From the NCBI RefSeq assembly GCF_020404845.1, contig NZ_JAIOJZ010000017.1, positions 83,475-147,474 on the forward strand: a DNA stretch of 64,000 nt, given 5' to 3'. The notes beneath the pieces are model-generated. The model ran no database searches, was not told the origin of the DNA, and was given only the letters and a program-made list of their open reading frames with translations. The translations under genes were made by a program, and so were the position numbers. This document shows, piece by piece, positions 35,040-42,761 of the stretch. Position 1 is the first letter of the stretch; each line of letters begins with the position of its first letter. The stretch is from Streptomyces hyderabadensis (GTDB lineage: Bacteria; Actinomycetota; Actinomycetes; Streptomycetales; Streptomycetaceae).

Positions 35040-35693
35040 TCAGTTGAGTTGGGCGGCGATGGCGTCGGCGAGGTGAGGCGGGACGCCGAGGCGGGCGCGG
35101 AGGGTGCCGGTATCGATCGGCGCGCCGGTGCGGGCGTGGTGGTCGTCGGCGACCTTGCGAGCGTGGTCGACGAGCGCAGCCGGGACCGGCACGGCCGTGG
35201 GCAGGGCGGGAATTTCCTCGATCTGCGGGACGACGGGAGGTTCGGTCGCCGGGCTCGGCTCAGCGGCGGCCGTATCGGGCACGGAGTCCTGAGCCGGAGT
35301 GGAGGGTGCCGGCGGAGCCGGGGCGGGGTCGGCGGGTGAGTGGGCGAGGAGGGTGCCGCCCATGAAGGCCAGGGCGGGCCAGGCCGCGACGAGGATGCGC
35401 AGCCAGGCCGGAACGTCGCCGAGGTCGAGGAGCCCGGCGGTGGCGACGTTGGCGCCGAGTGAGGCGACCAGGGCGATGACGAACCAGCACCAGGCCAGCC
35501 GGGACGGCCCATCGGCACGCAGCCGTCGCCAGGCGGCGACCAGGAGCAGGTCGACCGAGACGGGATAGGCCCAGGCTTTCCAGCCGGTCTGTCCGGCAGC
35601 GGCGGCGAGGTCGTGGAGGTGGGCGAAGGACAGCGCCCCGGCGATGACGGCTTGGACAAGTACGGCGTCGATACGGAGAGCGGGGCGGGCCAT
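35040..35693 (-). CDS. DUF2637 (SpdB-like) membrane protein
   Basis: 217 residues. Four membrane segments in the first 105 residues (VLVQAVIAGALSFAHLHDLA through ILVAAWPALAFMGGTLL) form the DUF2637 domain found in actinomycete plasmid spread proteins SpdB2/KilB-like. A Pro/Ala/Glu-rich linker leads to a C-terminal cytoplasmic helical domain (LVDHARKVADDHHARTG) that may bind DNA. A GTG at 35696 precedes ATG 35693, which lies five bases after AGGAG. Confidence 0.85.
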   Translation of the reverse strand: MARPALRIDAVLVQAVIAGALSFAHLHDLAAAAGQTGWKAWAYPVSVDLLLVAAWRRLRADGPSRLAWCWFVIALVASLGANVATAGLLDLGDVPAWLRILVAAWPALAFMGGTLLAHSPADPAPAPPAPSTPAQDSVPDTAAAEPSPATEPPVVPQIEEIPALPTAVPVPAALVDHARKVADDHHARTGAPIDTGTLRARLGVPPHLADAIAAQLN

Positions 35694-35777
35694 CACGGCT
35701 CCTTCCTGTGATCAGGCATGGCGGGGGTAGGGACCCGGCGCGAAGGGCGGTCGCGCCGACCGTGGGAGGGGAAGGTT

Positions 35778-37133
35778 TCAGGCGGTGGCGGGGGCTGTCT
35801 TGGACAGCGGCACGCGGGCCGAGGGCAGCGGAGCGACCGCAGGCCGGAAGGGCGCGAGGCCGGGCAGCTCGGGGGTGCGGTCGGCGTGCTTGTTGCAGAC
35901 GTTCACGGCCTGGCGCAGCGTGGTGTGCGGGGCGCGGATGCGGTGCCAGCCGCCGGTGGAGTCCCCGGCGATGGCGATGCCGCGCGTTTCGGCTGGGATC
36001 TGGATGGCGGCGAGGACGGCGTCCGGGGCGATGTCGCCGAAGGCCATGTTCGCGGACGTCTCGTCGTTGACGCGGTGGGCGGTGCGGCCGGTGAGCTGGG
36101 CGCGGAGCATGGTGATGCCCTTGCCGAGTTCGGATCCGAAGCGCTGCCCGCAGATCTCCAGGTAGACGCCGGCCGCGCGACCGAGCTGGGCGAGACGGAC
36201 CAGGGCAGTGATGATCCGGTCCCGGCGCTTCTCTTCCTCCTTGCTGGCGAAGAGCGCGAGTTCGGCGACCTCGTCGACCAGGACGACGACCGGCACCGGC
36301 CGCAGGTCCTCGGGCAGGTCCCAGATGTCGGCGGCGATCTCCGCATCCGGCACGGCAACGCTGATCCGCTGTTCGGCGCGGATGAGCTGGTACACGTCCT
36401 GCATGTGGGACATCAGCGCCTCCAGCAGTTCCAGCGCGGTGTCGGGGTTGTCGGCGAGCGCGGAGAACCGGCGGGCCAGCGGGAACAGCTCGACCCCTTG
36501 CTTGCAGTCGATGCCGACCAGCGCGACGTGCTGCGGGGCGAGCCCGGCGACGAGGTTGCGTTGATAGACGGACTTGCCGGACTCCGTAGCGCCGAGGGTC
36601 AGACCGTGCGGGACGGCGCGGTAGTCGCGGTAGTGCACCGAGCCGTCCTCCCGCAGCGCGACCGGAACACGCATCGGCCGGGTGTCGGTCTTGGCCGGCA
36701 TCTGCACCCGCTTGAGCACGTCGTAGCCGGTCATCCGGATCTCGACCACACCGGAGCGCAGCTCACGGGAGGTGACGCCGTACATCCCGAAGGAATGGCG
36801 CAGCCGGTCCGAAGCGGCGGCGACGTCGAAGGCGTCCTGTCCCGGCCGGAGTTTGAGCCGGAGGACCAGGCCGGTGTGGGTGGGCCGCAGCCGCAGAATG
36901 CGCGGCGCGCGGGACTCCGGCGCCGGGCGATTGGTCATCCGGGCCAGCATGAGGCGCCAGCGCGAGGGCGGGACCGTCAGCCCGCAGGCCTCCATGACGG
37001 AGGCGTAGCGGACCAGGACGCGCACGACAGCGAAGGTGACCCCGAAGGTCATCCAGTACCAGGCGGGACGCCGCCACCGCAGGAGACCCGCAGCGGCGAC
37101 GACCACCAGCAGTAAGACCGTCGGCCACGTCAT
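35778..37133 (-). CDS. traSA: FtsK/SpoIIIE-type conjugal DNA translocase TraSA
   Basis: 451 residues. Two N-terminal membrane segments anchor the protein at the hyphal tip. The ATPase has Walker A GATESGKS (residues 181-188) and Walker B VVVLVDEVAEL (about 282-292), with the FtsK-like CGQRFGSELGKGITMLRAQ segment. TraB-type proteins alone move double-stranded DNA between mycelia. The C-terminus should recognise the clt locus. It follows the Pra-position gene by three bases, so they are co-transcribed. Confidence 0.93.
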   Translation of the reverse strand: MTWPTVLLLVVVAAAGLLRWRRPAWYWMTFGVTFAVVRVLVRYASVMEACGLTVPPSRWRLMLARMTNRPAPESRAPRILRLRPTHTGLVLRLKLRPGQDAFDVAAASDRLRHSFGMYGVTSRELRSGVVEIRMTGYDVLKRVQMPAKTDTRPMRVPVALREDGSVHYRDYRAVPHGLTLGATESGKSVYQRNLVAGLAPQHVALVGIDCKQGVELFPLARRFSALADNPDTALELLEALMSHMQDVYQLIRAEQRISVAVPDAEIAADIWDLPEDLRPVPVVVLVDEVAELALFASKEEEKRRDRIITALVRLAQLGRAAGVYLEICGQRFGSELGKGITMLRAQLTGRTAHRVNDETSANMAFGDIAPDAVLAAIQIPAETRGIAIAGDSTGGWHRIRAPHTTLRQAVNVCNKHADRTPELPGLAPFRPAVAPLPSARVPLSKTAPATA

Positions 37134-37136
37134 GGC

Positions 37137-37493
37137 TCAGGCCGCCTTCGAGCCCGTGCCCGTGGTGGCCAGCGAGGTAACGGCGACCGCGCGGAAGGCG
37201 ATGCCGTGCCGCTTCTGGCCGTTGAACTCGTTCTCCCACGGCCGGGCGACCAGCCCCGTGAGCGCGGCCGGGGTGCCCATGGTCAGGTCCCCGGAGATGC
37301 CGGTCTCCGGGACGGTCACGGACAGGATCTCGACTTCGTCGTTGGCCGCGAACATCACGTCCACGGTCATCAGCTTCGCGCCGGTCTCGGCGTCGGTGGC
37401 GATCTCGCCGGTACGGCGGTCACGCACCTTGGGCTGCGGGGTCTTGGCGACCATCACGGTCGCGGCGGAGGTGTCGACGGGGATCTGACGCAC
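37137..37493 (-). CDS. First gene of the transfer operon, Pra-position protein
   Basis: 118 residues, no cysteines, mostly beta: VRDRRTGEIATDAETGAKLMTVDVMF and ISGDLTMGTPAALTGLVARPWE. The D-x-x-TG-x-x-L-x-x-VDV pattern recalls the Pra activator-type proteins of AICEs, but I cannot assign it firmly. It heads a leftward unit running through tra, spd, repSA, xis and int, directly downstream of the KorSA-like operators. That is where the pSAM2 activator Pra sits in regulatory terms. Confidence 0.7.
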   Translation of the reverse strand: MRQIPVDTSAATVMVAKTPQPKVRDRRTGEIATDAETGAKLMTVDVMFAANDEVEILSVTVPETGISGDLTMGTPAALTGLVARPWENEFNGQKRHGIAFRAVAVTSLATTGTGSKAA

Positions 37494-37525
37494 AGAACAC
37501 TCCTCTACAGGTGCTGAACTCCGTC

Positions 37526-37577
37526 ACTCATGTATATGAGTGACATGAAGAAGAGTGCACCACTCCTGTACATGAGT
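37526..37577. promoter_or_regulatory. Two KorSA-type operators at the transfer operon promoter
   Basis: ACTCATGTATATGAGT (37526-37541, within a longer 9+9-bp inverted repeat 37523-37544) and ACTCCTGTACATGAGT (37562-37577). Both share the ACTC-N-TGTA-N-ATGAGT pattern. A third copy lies at 38430-38445 between korSA and the Nudix gene. A TTGACT -35-like hexamer overlaps the second copy on the minus strand. Confidence 0.75.
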
Positions 37578-37629
37578 CAACCCGCCGCGACATCGAAGTC
37601 ACGACGGGTTGCAGGAAGTTGAGCGAGCG

Positions 37630-38409
37630 TCAGTCGTCGGCTGGGATCCGATACTCGAAAACGAACTGATCAGCAGCCATGAGCGTGTCGCAGACCTCCA
37701 CCACGACCCCGGCCGTCGTACGGGCCTCCCGGACCAGGTGAACCACCGGCGCACCTGGACTCAGCGCCAGCTCGGAGGCTTCCGCTTTGGAGGCCGGCCG
37801 CGCTTGCAGCGTCTCGACGAACTCCGCGAACTCATGCCCATGGTCTTCGAGCCGGGCATAGATGCCACCGCCGCCGGGGTTCTCGGCGAACAGCTCCGGG
37901 ATGTCCTTGACGACGTCCCACGGGAGGTAGGAGGAGGCGGTCTCGACCGGGGTGCCGTTGCGGAAGTAGAGGCGCCGCCGGGCCAGCACCTGAGTGCCGG
38001 CGGGGACACCGAGCCGCTGAGCGGCATCCGCGGGAGCCTCCATGGGGCCGATGTAGAGGACGCTCACCTTGGCCGTGGCGCCGGACTGTGCGGACTCCGC
38101 GAGGTACGCGGCCTTGCCCCCCTGGCGGAGCGAGCGCCGGAAACGGTCGGAGGAACGGTGCCGCACAGGCGGCCGGTCCTTCACGATCGAGCCCTTGCCG
38201 TGCCGGGTCTCCACGAGCCCGCTCGCCCGCACCTCGACCATGGCCTTGCGGATCGTGCCCCCGGACACGCCATAGCGGTCCACCAGCTCCGATTCACTCG
38301 GCACCATGTCACCGGGCTTGAGCACACCCGCCCGGATCTGCTGCACGATCTCGTCCGCGATCTGCACGTACCGAGGCCCGGACCTGCCCCCCTCTACCGC
38401 AGTTCCCAT
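37630..38409 (-). CDS. GntR/UTRA regulator, KorSA-like master repressor
   Basis: 259 residues. GntR HTH at about 12-75 (RYVQIADEIVQQIRAGVLKP, then SESELVDRYGVSGGTIRKAM) and a UTRA ligand domain at about 105-255 (ETASSYLPWDVVKDIPELF). In pSAM2, KorSA represses pra and itself, keeping the element silent. Here the same operator motif occurs at both promoters. ATG 38409 is preceded by GAAGGAC. It is divergent from the Nudix gene. Confidence 0.88.
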   Translation of the reverse strand: MGTAVEGGRSGPRYVQIADEIVQQIRAGVLKPGDMVPSESELVDRYGVSGGTIRKAMVEVRASGLVETRHGKGSIVKDRPPVRHRSSDRFRRSLRQGGKAAYLAESAQSGATAKVSVLYIGPMEAPADAAQRLGVPAGTQVLARRRLYFRNGTPVETASSYLPWDVVKDIPELFAENPGGGGIYARLEDHGHEFAEFVETLQARPASKAEASELALSPGAPVVHLVREARTTAGVVVEVCDTLMAADQFVFEYRIPADD

Positions 38410-38429
38410 AGTCCTTCTCTGCCTCCTAT

Positions 38430-38445
38430 GCTCCTGTACATGAGT
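38430..38445. promoter_or_regulatory. Third KorSA-type operator, overlapping the Nudix start
   Basis: GCTCCTGTACATGAGT is identical over 15 of 16 bases to the copy at 37562-37577; identity continues into GTCAACC-type flanks. It covers the ATG (38440) of the Nudix gene and lies 20 bases before the korSA start. Confidence 0.7.
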
Positions 38446-38892
38446 CAACCACAGGAAGCAACGTCGACGCCCCTGCACTCCGTATCCGTAGCCGGAGTCG
38501 TCGTGCGCGAAGACGGCCGCCTCCTGGCCATCCGCCGAGCCGACAACGGCACCTGGGAACTCCCCGGAGGCGTACTCGAACTCAACGAGACCCCAGAGGC
38601 CGGCGTAGCCCGCGAAGTCTGGGAAGAGACAGGCATCCACGTCGAGGTCGACGAACTCACCGGCGTCTACAAGAACACCACCCGAGGCATCGTCGCCCTG
38701 GTCTTCCGCTGCAAGCCCTCCGGCGGCACCGAACGCACCTCAAGCGAGTCCACAGCCGTCTCCTGGCTCACACCCGACGAGGTAAGCGACCGCATGGCCG
38801 AGGTCTACGCCATCCGCCTCCTGGACGCCCTGGACGGCAACGGCCCCCACGTACGAAGCCACGACGGCAAGCACCTCATCCCAGCGGGATAA
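38440..38892 (+). CDS. Nudix hydrolase, Pif-like immunity factor
   Basis: 150 residues with a perfect Nudix box: G44-x5-E50-x7-REVWEETGI. In pSAM2 the Nudix-motif protein Pif, divergent from korSA, blocks redundant transfer between cells that both carry the element; same position and motif here. No ribosome-binding site precedes ATG 38440 (or ATG 38428), and the operator overlaps the start, so a leaderless mRNA under KorSA control is likely. A housekeeping Nudix role cannot be excluded. Confidence 0.85.
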   Translation: MSQPQEATSTPLHSVSVAGVVVREDGRLLAIRRADNGTWELPGGVLELNETPEAGVAREVWEETGIHVEVDELTGVYKNTTRGIVALVFRCKPSGGTERTSSESTAVSWLTPDEVSDRMAEVYAIRLLDALDGNGPHVRSHDGKHLIPAG

Positions 38893-39074
38893 GACTTTCC
38901 CTACTTCATCAAGGCCCACGCACGGCGCGGGCGCGCGCCGCCTCTACGGCGCGGCCCGCCTCCTGTCTTCGCCCCGGCTGGCCGCGCCCGGCGGCGCGCT
39001 CGGCGGCTGCGGGCATGAAGTGGGGAGACACCCTCTGTGGCTGGGGCGGTCGGCTCCACGGCTTTAGGCAGCCA

Positions 39075-39185
39075 CTTTGGGGCGAGCCTCTAAGATCTTG
39101 GCCCCAACGTCGTGCTTTAACGGGCAGGTCCACAGACTGCCCGACTCGCCATCAGCTTACGGGGCCAAGATCACTCGCCCCAAAG
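39075..39185. repeat. Nested double inverted repeat with inner hairpin
   Basis: Outer arms CTTTGGGGCGAG (39075-39086) and CTCGCCCCAAAG (39174-39185), 12/12. Middle arms GATCTTGGCCCC (39094-39105) and GGGGCCAAGATC (39161-39172), 12/12. Inner hairpin GGGCAG (39122-39127) with CTGCCC (39137-39142). The three stems nest symmetrically apart from a 7-base bulge on the left. It lies in the 380-base gene-free gap after the Nudix gene. Candidates are a single-strand origin, the clt transfer site, or a long-stem terminator. Confidence 0.85.
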
Positions 39186-39275
39186 CAGCTCCAGCCCAAA
39201 GCCGCTCCGCCGACCGTCAGTGCAACGATGCGGAACTGGGAGTGGCGGCGAGCAAGATCCGGCAGACTTGGAAAA

Positions 39276-39839
39276 ATGGACGCAGGACTCGCAGCTGTAC
39301 TTGGCGCCGCCGTGGGCGCTGTCGGCACCGGGGGAGCTGGCGTGATAGCCGCGCTCCTCGCCCGTTCGCAGGCTCGCTCACAGATACTCGCAGAGCATGT
39401 GCGGCTCATCAGAGAGCCGCGGAAGGCCACATACGTCGCCTTCGTCGAGGCATGCCGGGAAGAACACGATCGATTGGACAATGCCTGCCAATTGCTGGAT
39501 TTGCACCTTAATTCCCCGATCGTTGCAGTGCGCGAGGAGCGCTATGAAGGGGCCCGCAACTTGTACGACGCCTCGACCGAGGCCCGGCGTGCACTCAAGC
39601 ACCTCGAAGCTCAGGTCTACATCGAGGGCCCGCCATCGGTGATCTCAGCAGCAGTGGATCTCAGCGCCAGCCTGACAGACTTCAGGCATGAAGTGCTCGA
39701 CGTAATGGCCCCCGATGCGAGCGGGACCATAGAGGCCATGGAAGCGGCTCGAACCGCTTCCTATGAGAAATACCTGGATTTCCTCTATAGGGCTTCCGAA
39801 GCCGTGGGTGCAGATGGCCTTCAGAAGTCACCTAAGTAG
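39276..39839 (+). CDS. Cargo: hypothetical protein with N-terminal membrane segment
   Basis: 187 residues from ATG 39276. The N-terminus is a glycine/alanine-rich membrane helix (AAVLGAAVGAVGTGGAGVIAALLA), with a charged, helical, probably cytoplasmic remainder (SQARSQILAEHVRLIREPRKATYVAFVEACREEHDRL). Similar N-anchored helical proteins are frequent in Streptomyces accessory DNA; their function is unknown. Codon use is less GC-biased than in the core genes. The longer frame back to 39015 covers the inverted repeat and is rejected. Confidence 0.75.
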   Translation: MDAGLAAVLGAAVGAVGTGGAGVIAALLARSQARSQILAEHVRLIREPRKATYVAFVEACREEHDRLDNACQLLDLHLNSPIVAVREERYEGARNLYDASTEARRALKHLEAQVYIEGPPSVISAAVDLSASLTDFRHEVLDVMAPDASGTIEAMEAARTASYEKYLDFLYRASEAVGADGLQKSPK

Positions 39840-40217
39840 GTCCGGTTGAGTGTCCAACCGAGTGACAACACCGATAGATAGCAGCGGACAGCCACTAACA
39901 ACCACGGACCATCGCCGGGGGCGAAAGGCGCATACGCTCCAGGTTAGAACGCCACCCAAGTTGCTTCGGGATGAAGAGGTCGTTCGCCATATCGTGCACA
40001 CGAGCGCCCTCCCGGGCCGTCCTAGGGCCGTGGAAGGGCGCTCAGCGTTGACCAACGTCGACAGCTGCCGACAGCTCAGCAGCAGGTCACGGCGTTGATC
40101 CATAAGGCGGCCGCAGGTCACGGCCGCGCGTGATCAGTTGTGGCTGTGCAGGAAGCTACAAAACGAGCTGAGAGGAGCCGTATCAAAGCCCTTAAGGAGC
40201 GGCCGGCCGCTTCGCTC
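39840..40217. other. Gene-poor gap inside the AICE cargo
   Basis: About 380 bases of lower-GC sequence. No ORF with credible start and codon use was found. There is one modest hairpin, GCGCCCTCCCGGGCC with its partner around 40007-40042, and a repeated GTCGACAGCTGCCGACAGCT. It may be a decayed gene or a cis site. Confidence 0.4.
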
Positions 40218-40382
40218 TCACAGCTTGCCGAAGGAAGCCAGTATCAGTAGGCCGAAGACGAGGGCAACGACGAACAGTGTAAGAGCGGTCTTTCTAGCCC
40301 ATCGGCGCTCGGCCGCACGTCGGTCAGCATCGTACTGGTGCAGTCCGTGCCTGACCGCCCTCGCGATCTCGTCTTCGTTCAT
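40218..40382 (-). CDS. Cargo: 54-residue membrane peptide
   Basis: Short leftward gene: MNEDEIARAVRHGLHQYDAD at the start, then a basic stretch (RRAAERRWARKTA) and a single C-terminal membrane helix (LTLFVVALVFGLLILASFG), ending KL. The start ATG 40382 is nine bases after AAGGGG; an upstream in-frame ATG at 40391 has none. The layout, charged helix plus a C-terminal anchor, is coherent and unlike chance. Function unknown; it could be tail-anchored with the N-terminus inside. Confidence 0.65.
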   Translation of the reverse strand: MNEDEIARAVRHGLHQYDADRRAAERRWARKTALTLFVVALVFGLLILASFGKL

Positions 40383-40494
40383 GAGCGACATCCCCTTAGC
40401 TCGATGACCAGTGTCCGAACACTACCGGCGCGCTCAGTGCCGGGCCGTCTCTGGGCCGTGCGAGGCCAGCCGATGCCGACCATGAACGACAGAA

Positions 40495-40535
40495 GCCCAC
40501 GGCATCTGAACTGGTCAGAGCCGTGGGCCTTTGTT
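40495..40535. terminator. Terminator left of the six-gene cargo operon
   Basis: A 9-bp stem GCCCACGGC (40495-40503) pairs with GCCGTGGGC (40520-40528) and extends inward by TCTGA/TCAGA after a one-base bulge. It is followed by TTTGTT on the plus strand. It lies 90 bases beyond the last leftward gene of the operon and can serve it. Confidence 0.7.
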
Positions 40536-40619
40536 AGGCCCGCCGGTCAGCGGGAGCGGTGACGGGCTTCTGAGCACTGACAGGAGGCCACCCCAGGGAC
40601 GCCGCCTTGACCGTGTCCT

Positions 40620-40919
40620 TTAGGACTGGAGATCGCTCACCGCCAGGAGGTGACCGCGGCTGGTTGCCACGCGGACCACGTCTCGTAGGGCTCGGGTCAC
40701 TTCGGTCAGCATGAGCCGCAGGTCATCGCGGCTGGCGTCCTGGTCGCCGAGGGCTCCCGCGGCCCGCTCCAGAAGATCGGTTGCCATCCCGAACTGTACC
40801 GCTTCGATGTTGTCCGCCAGGCGGGACATGTAGCCGCCGCTGTCATCGGTGCTCAGGTAGCAGGGCTTGCCGTCCGGGCCCGACCACGGGAGGAGTCGTA
40901 GTTCGTTCTGCGGCGTCAT
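40620..40919 (-). CDS. Cargo operon: hypothetical helical protein
   Basis: 99 residues. N-terminal half: LLPWSGPDGKPCYLSTDDSGGYMSRLAD; the remainder is helical (IEAVQFGMATDLLERAAGALGD, then LRLMLTEVTRALRDVVRVA). Last gene of the leftward operon; its start overlaps the stop of the GntR gene as ATGA, so it is translationally coupled to it. No recognisable domain. Such small partners of mobile-element GntR genes recur in Streptomyces, but no role is known. Confidence 0.75.
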   Translation of the reverse strand: MTPQNELRLLPWSGPDGKPCYLSTDDSGGYMSRLADNIEAVQFGMATDLLERAAGALGDQDASRDDLRLMLTEVTRALRDVVRVATSRGHLLAVSDLQS

Positions 40920-41647
40920 CTGTGCGCCTGCCTTTCTTCGATCACGTGGTGGGTGCTGAAGACGGCGTCGACACGATCCCCAGGGAACACCAGTAGTGCC
41001 GCCTCAATGACTCGCCCGGTGCTATCTGCCGCAACGCGAGTGATCGCGAGGACGGCCAAGGTTGTGTTGATCCGCAGGGTCGACGCCTCATCCGGCGTCG
41101 GGAGACGGGCGGACACCGTCTCGTGCACCTCGGCTGGCGGCGGGTCCGGCACAGAGAAGCTGGCTTCCGCCCACGCCCTTGAGGACCGGTTGCCGAGCGC
41201 CGTGGTCGGTGTCAGGTCTCGCGGTACGTAGACGCGGGCCAGGCTGTGCGGGGACTCTCCCTCGTAGCTGAGTCGGAGGAATTCGGTCAGTGGACTTCCG
41301 ACATCCACCTTCAGCAGCGCTGTCAGGTGCCCCCGCGCGGAAAGTGCCGTAGTGCGCACTGTCACGCGCAGGTCCACGTCTGCGGCAGTTCGAGGATCCA
41401 GCGTGCCCCATCCACCGACGTACGTGATCTTTCGCAGGGGGCGGCGGACGAAGTTGCCCTTACCGTGGATCTTCTCGACGAGGCCTTCTCCCTGGAGTAC
41501 GGCGAGGGCGCTTCGCAGTGTGGCCGTGCTGACCTTGTACCGGTCGGCCAGGGCGGACTCAGACGGAAGCCGTTCGCCGGGTCCGACTCGACCGGTCGTG
41601 ATCTGGCGTCTCAGGTCGTCAGCGACGACGAAGCGGCGAGACGTCAT
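40916..41647 (-). CDS. Cargo operon: GntR/UTRA regulator
   Basis: 243 residues. GntR HTH at residues 5-65 (VADDLRRQITTGRVGPGERLPSESALADRYKVSTATLRSALAVLQGEGLVEKIHGKGNFV) and UTRA domain to the end (SPLTEFLRLSYEGESPHSLARVYVP). It is the second GntR regulator of the element and lies within the leftward six-gene operon, eight bases after the 74-residue gene. ATG 41647 is preferred; a GTG four codons upstream is possible. Its operator is unknown; the site at the operon promoter is a candidate. Confidence 0.88.
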   Translation of the reverse strand: MTSRRFVVADDLRRQITTGRVGPGERLPSESALADRYKVSTATLRSALAVLQGEGLVEKIHGKGNFVRRPLRKITYVGGWGTLDPRTAADVDLRVTVRTTALSARGHLTALLKVDVGSPLTEFLRLSYEGESPHSLARVYVPRDLTPTTALGNRSSRAWAEASFSVPDPPPAEVHETVSARLPTPDEASTLRINTTLAVLAITRVAADSTGRVIEAALLVFPGDRVDAVFSTHHVIEERQAHR

Positions 41648-41655
41648 GGACCGCG

Positions 41656-41880
41656 TCACCGCCTTCTCGTCATCCGCACGGCGACGAGCCGGGTCCGCCC
41701 GTTCATGGTCAGCAGCTCCCCCGACTCGAACAGGAGTTGCTTCGCGCCCTGGGGCAACTGAAAGAGGTCGCTCACCCGGCATGCCCGACCGCCGACTTGG
41801 ATGATGTCGCCCCGCAGAACGGTGGCTGCCGTGATCTCGACGTTGGATGCCAGCGCACCCCCGGGGGCCCAGTTGCTCAC
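41656..41880 (-). CDS. Cargo operon: small beta-rich hypothetical protein
   Basis: 74 residues from GTG 41880, which overlaps the previous stop as GTGA. Predicted strands: VEITAATVLRGDIIQVGGRACRVSDLFQLPQGAKQLLFESGELLTM, ending RTRLVAVRMTRRR. This looks like a small SH3-like/beta-barrel domain seen in many actinomycete phage and ICE proteins without known function. Tight coupling on both sides supports it as real. Confidence 0.75.
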   Translation of the reverse strand: MSNWAPGGALASNVEITAATVLRGDIIQVGGRACRVSDLFQLPQGAKQLLFESGELLTMNGRTRLVAVRMTRRR

Positions 41881-42080
41881 CGCTTCACCGCCCGTCGCGT
41901 GGAGTGGTCCGGCGCGGGGTGGCAGGGGCAGGCGCACGTCTCGTAGATCACCGGCAGGTCGACCCGCGCAGGAGATGGCGACGCTTCCGTACAGGCTGCG
42001 TGAGTGCCAACTCTGCATGCAGTCGACCGGTAGGCAGCAGCCCCGATCTCCGATACGTGGAGCTGTTGACGAGGGAGCAT
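41877..42080 (-). CDS. Cargo operon: Cys/His-containing small protein
   Basis: 67 residues from ATG 42080, whose A is shared with the preceding stop (TGATG). The C-terminal part THAACTEASPSPARV then YETCACPCHPAPDHS has the C-x-C-x-C-H pattern I associate with small actinomycete mobile-element proteins that may bind zinc. No function known. Overlap with both neighbours argues for translation. Confidence 0.65.
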   Translation of the reverse strand: MLPRQQLHVSEIGAAAYRSTACRVGTHAACTEASPSPARVDLPVIYETCACPCHPAPDHSTRRAVKR

Positions 42081-42391
42081 CAGCGAGCACCTGCCAGAGC
42101 CGAGAATGCCTCAGCCGACAGTCGCGGCGCCACGACCACCGAGCGCTGACGTGCACGCTGCCGCTCCCAGGCCAACACGTACGGACGGACGAGCACGTTG
42201 TCCTCGCCCAGGAGCAGGCGAAGGCGGTCAGCGGTGTCCGGCATCCACTCCGGGACGGCCGGCGGTTCTACGGCGAGCACGGGAGGCGTCGCCACAGCCG
42301 TCCGGGACGACGTTAAGTCTCGGCGGTGCCTGCCCTTGGGGAAGTACCGCGCTCTGGCGAGCGAGACGGCACGGCGGATACGGTTGAGCAC
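42080..42391 (-). CDS. Cargo operon: basic hypothetical protein
   Basis: 103 residues from GTG 42391, nine bases after AGGAG. Strongly basic N-terminus (LNRIRRAVSLARARYFPKGRHRR), a Pro/Val linker, then helical WERQRARQRSVVVAPRLSAEAF. Nucleic-acid binding is possible from charge alone. No domain recognised. Second gene of the leftward operon. Confidence 0.7.
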   Translation of the reverse strand: MLNRIRRAVSLARARYFPKGRHRRDLTSSRTAVATPPVLAVEPPAVPEWMPDTADRLRLLLGEDNVLVRPYVLAWERQRARQRSVVVAPRLSAEAFSALAGAR

Positions 42392-42403
42392 GCTGCTCAG
42401 CTC

Positions 42404-42682
42404 CTATCGCTGATAGCTCGGTCCCCCGACATCGCCCGTCGTGGGGACCGCTTTGCGTACGACCGCCCAAAGGGTGCGGCCGTTCAAGCTGGTGGCGTGA
42501 AGCCCGAATCGATCGGCCTCCGCCACGACTTCCAGGACCTCCCGCCATGACTCGGCGGAGAGCGATTCCGGCACCTCCGCCTCGACCGACGTGCACCGGT
42601 CGCGCTCCTCCACGCGTGTGGTGAGCCCGACCGCCGATAACCGAGCGGCGATGGCCTCCGCGCTCACTCGCGAAGCGGGCAC
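42404..42682 (-). CDS. Cargo operon: first gene, hypothetical protein
   Basis: 92 residues from GTG 42682, seven bases after GGAGG. An alpha/beta small domain: VSAEAIAARLSAVGLTTRVEERDRCTSVEAEVPE, then WREVLEVVAEADRFGLHATSLNGRTLWAVVRK. It leads the leftward operon and is divergent from the GntR gene at 42762 across two palindromes. Function unknown. Confidence 0.72.
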   Translation of the reverse strand: MPASRVSAEAIAARLSAVGLTTRVEERDRCTSVEAEVPESLSAESWREVLEVVAEADRFGLHATSLNGRTLWAVVRKAVPTTGDVGGPSYQR

Positions 42683-42721
42683 AGGGAAGCCTCCGTCACT
42701 CGGCGATCACTTTGAGTGAAG

Positions 42722-42752
42722 CTAGTTAACTAGATTAGAGCTAGTGGACTAG
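42722..42752. promoter_or_regulatory. Tandem CTAGT-N2-ACTAG operators
   Basis: Perfect palindromes CTAGTTAACTAG (42722-42733) and CTAGTGGACTAG (42741-42752), starts 19 bases apart, in an AT-rich 80-base divergent promoter. The second ends ten bases before ATG 42762. This is the typical layout of an autoregulated GntR operator covering both promoters. Confidence 0.8.
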
Positions 42753-42761
42753 ATTTTCCAT

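Noticed and set aside
39015..39275. Longer N-terminus for the 39276 cargo protein
   Set aside because: It would cover the nested inverted repeat and translates to a Trp/Arg-rich sequence unlike the rest; ATG 39276 begins a sensible membrane helix.
39828..40121. 97-codon minus-strand ORF in the cargo gap
   Set aside because: No ribosome-binding site, no coherent hydrophobic or helical pattern, and poor third-position GC; treated as chance.
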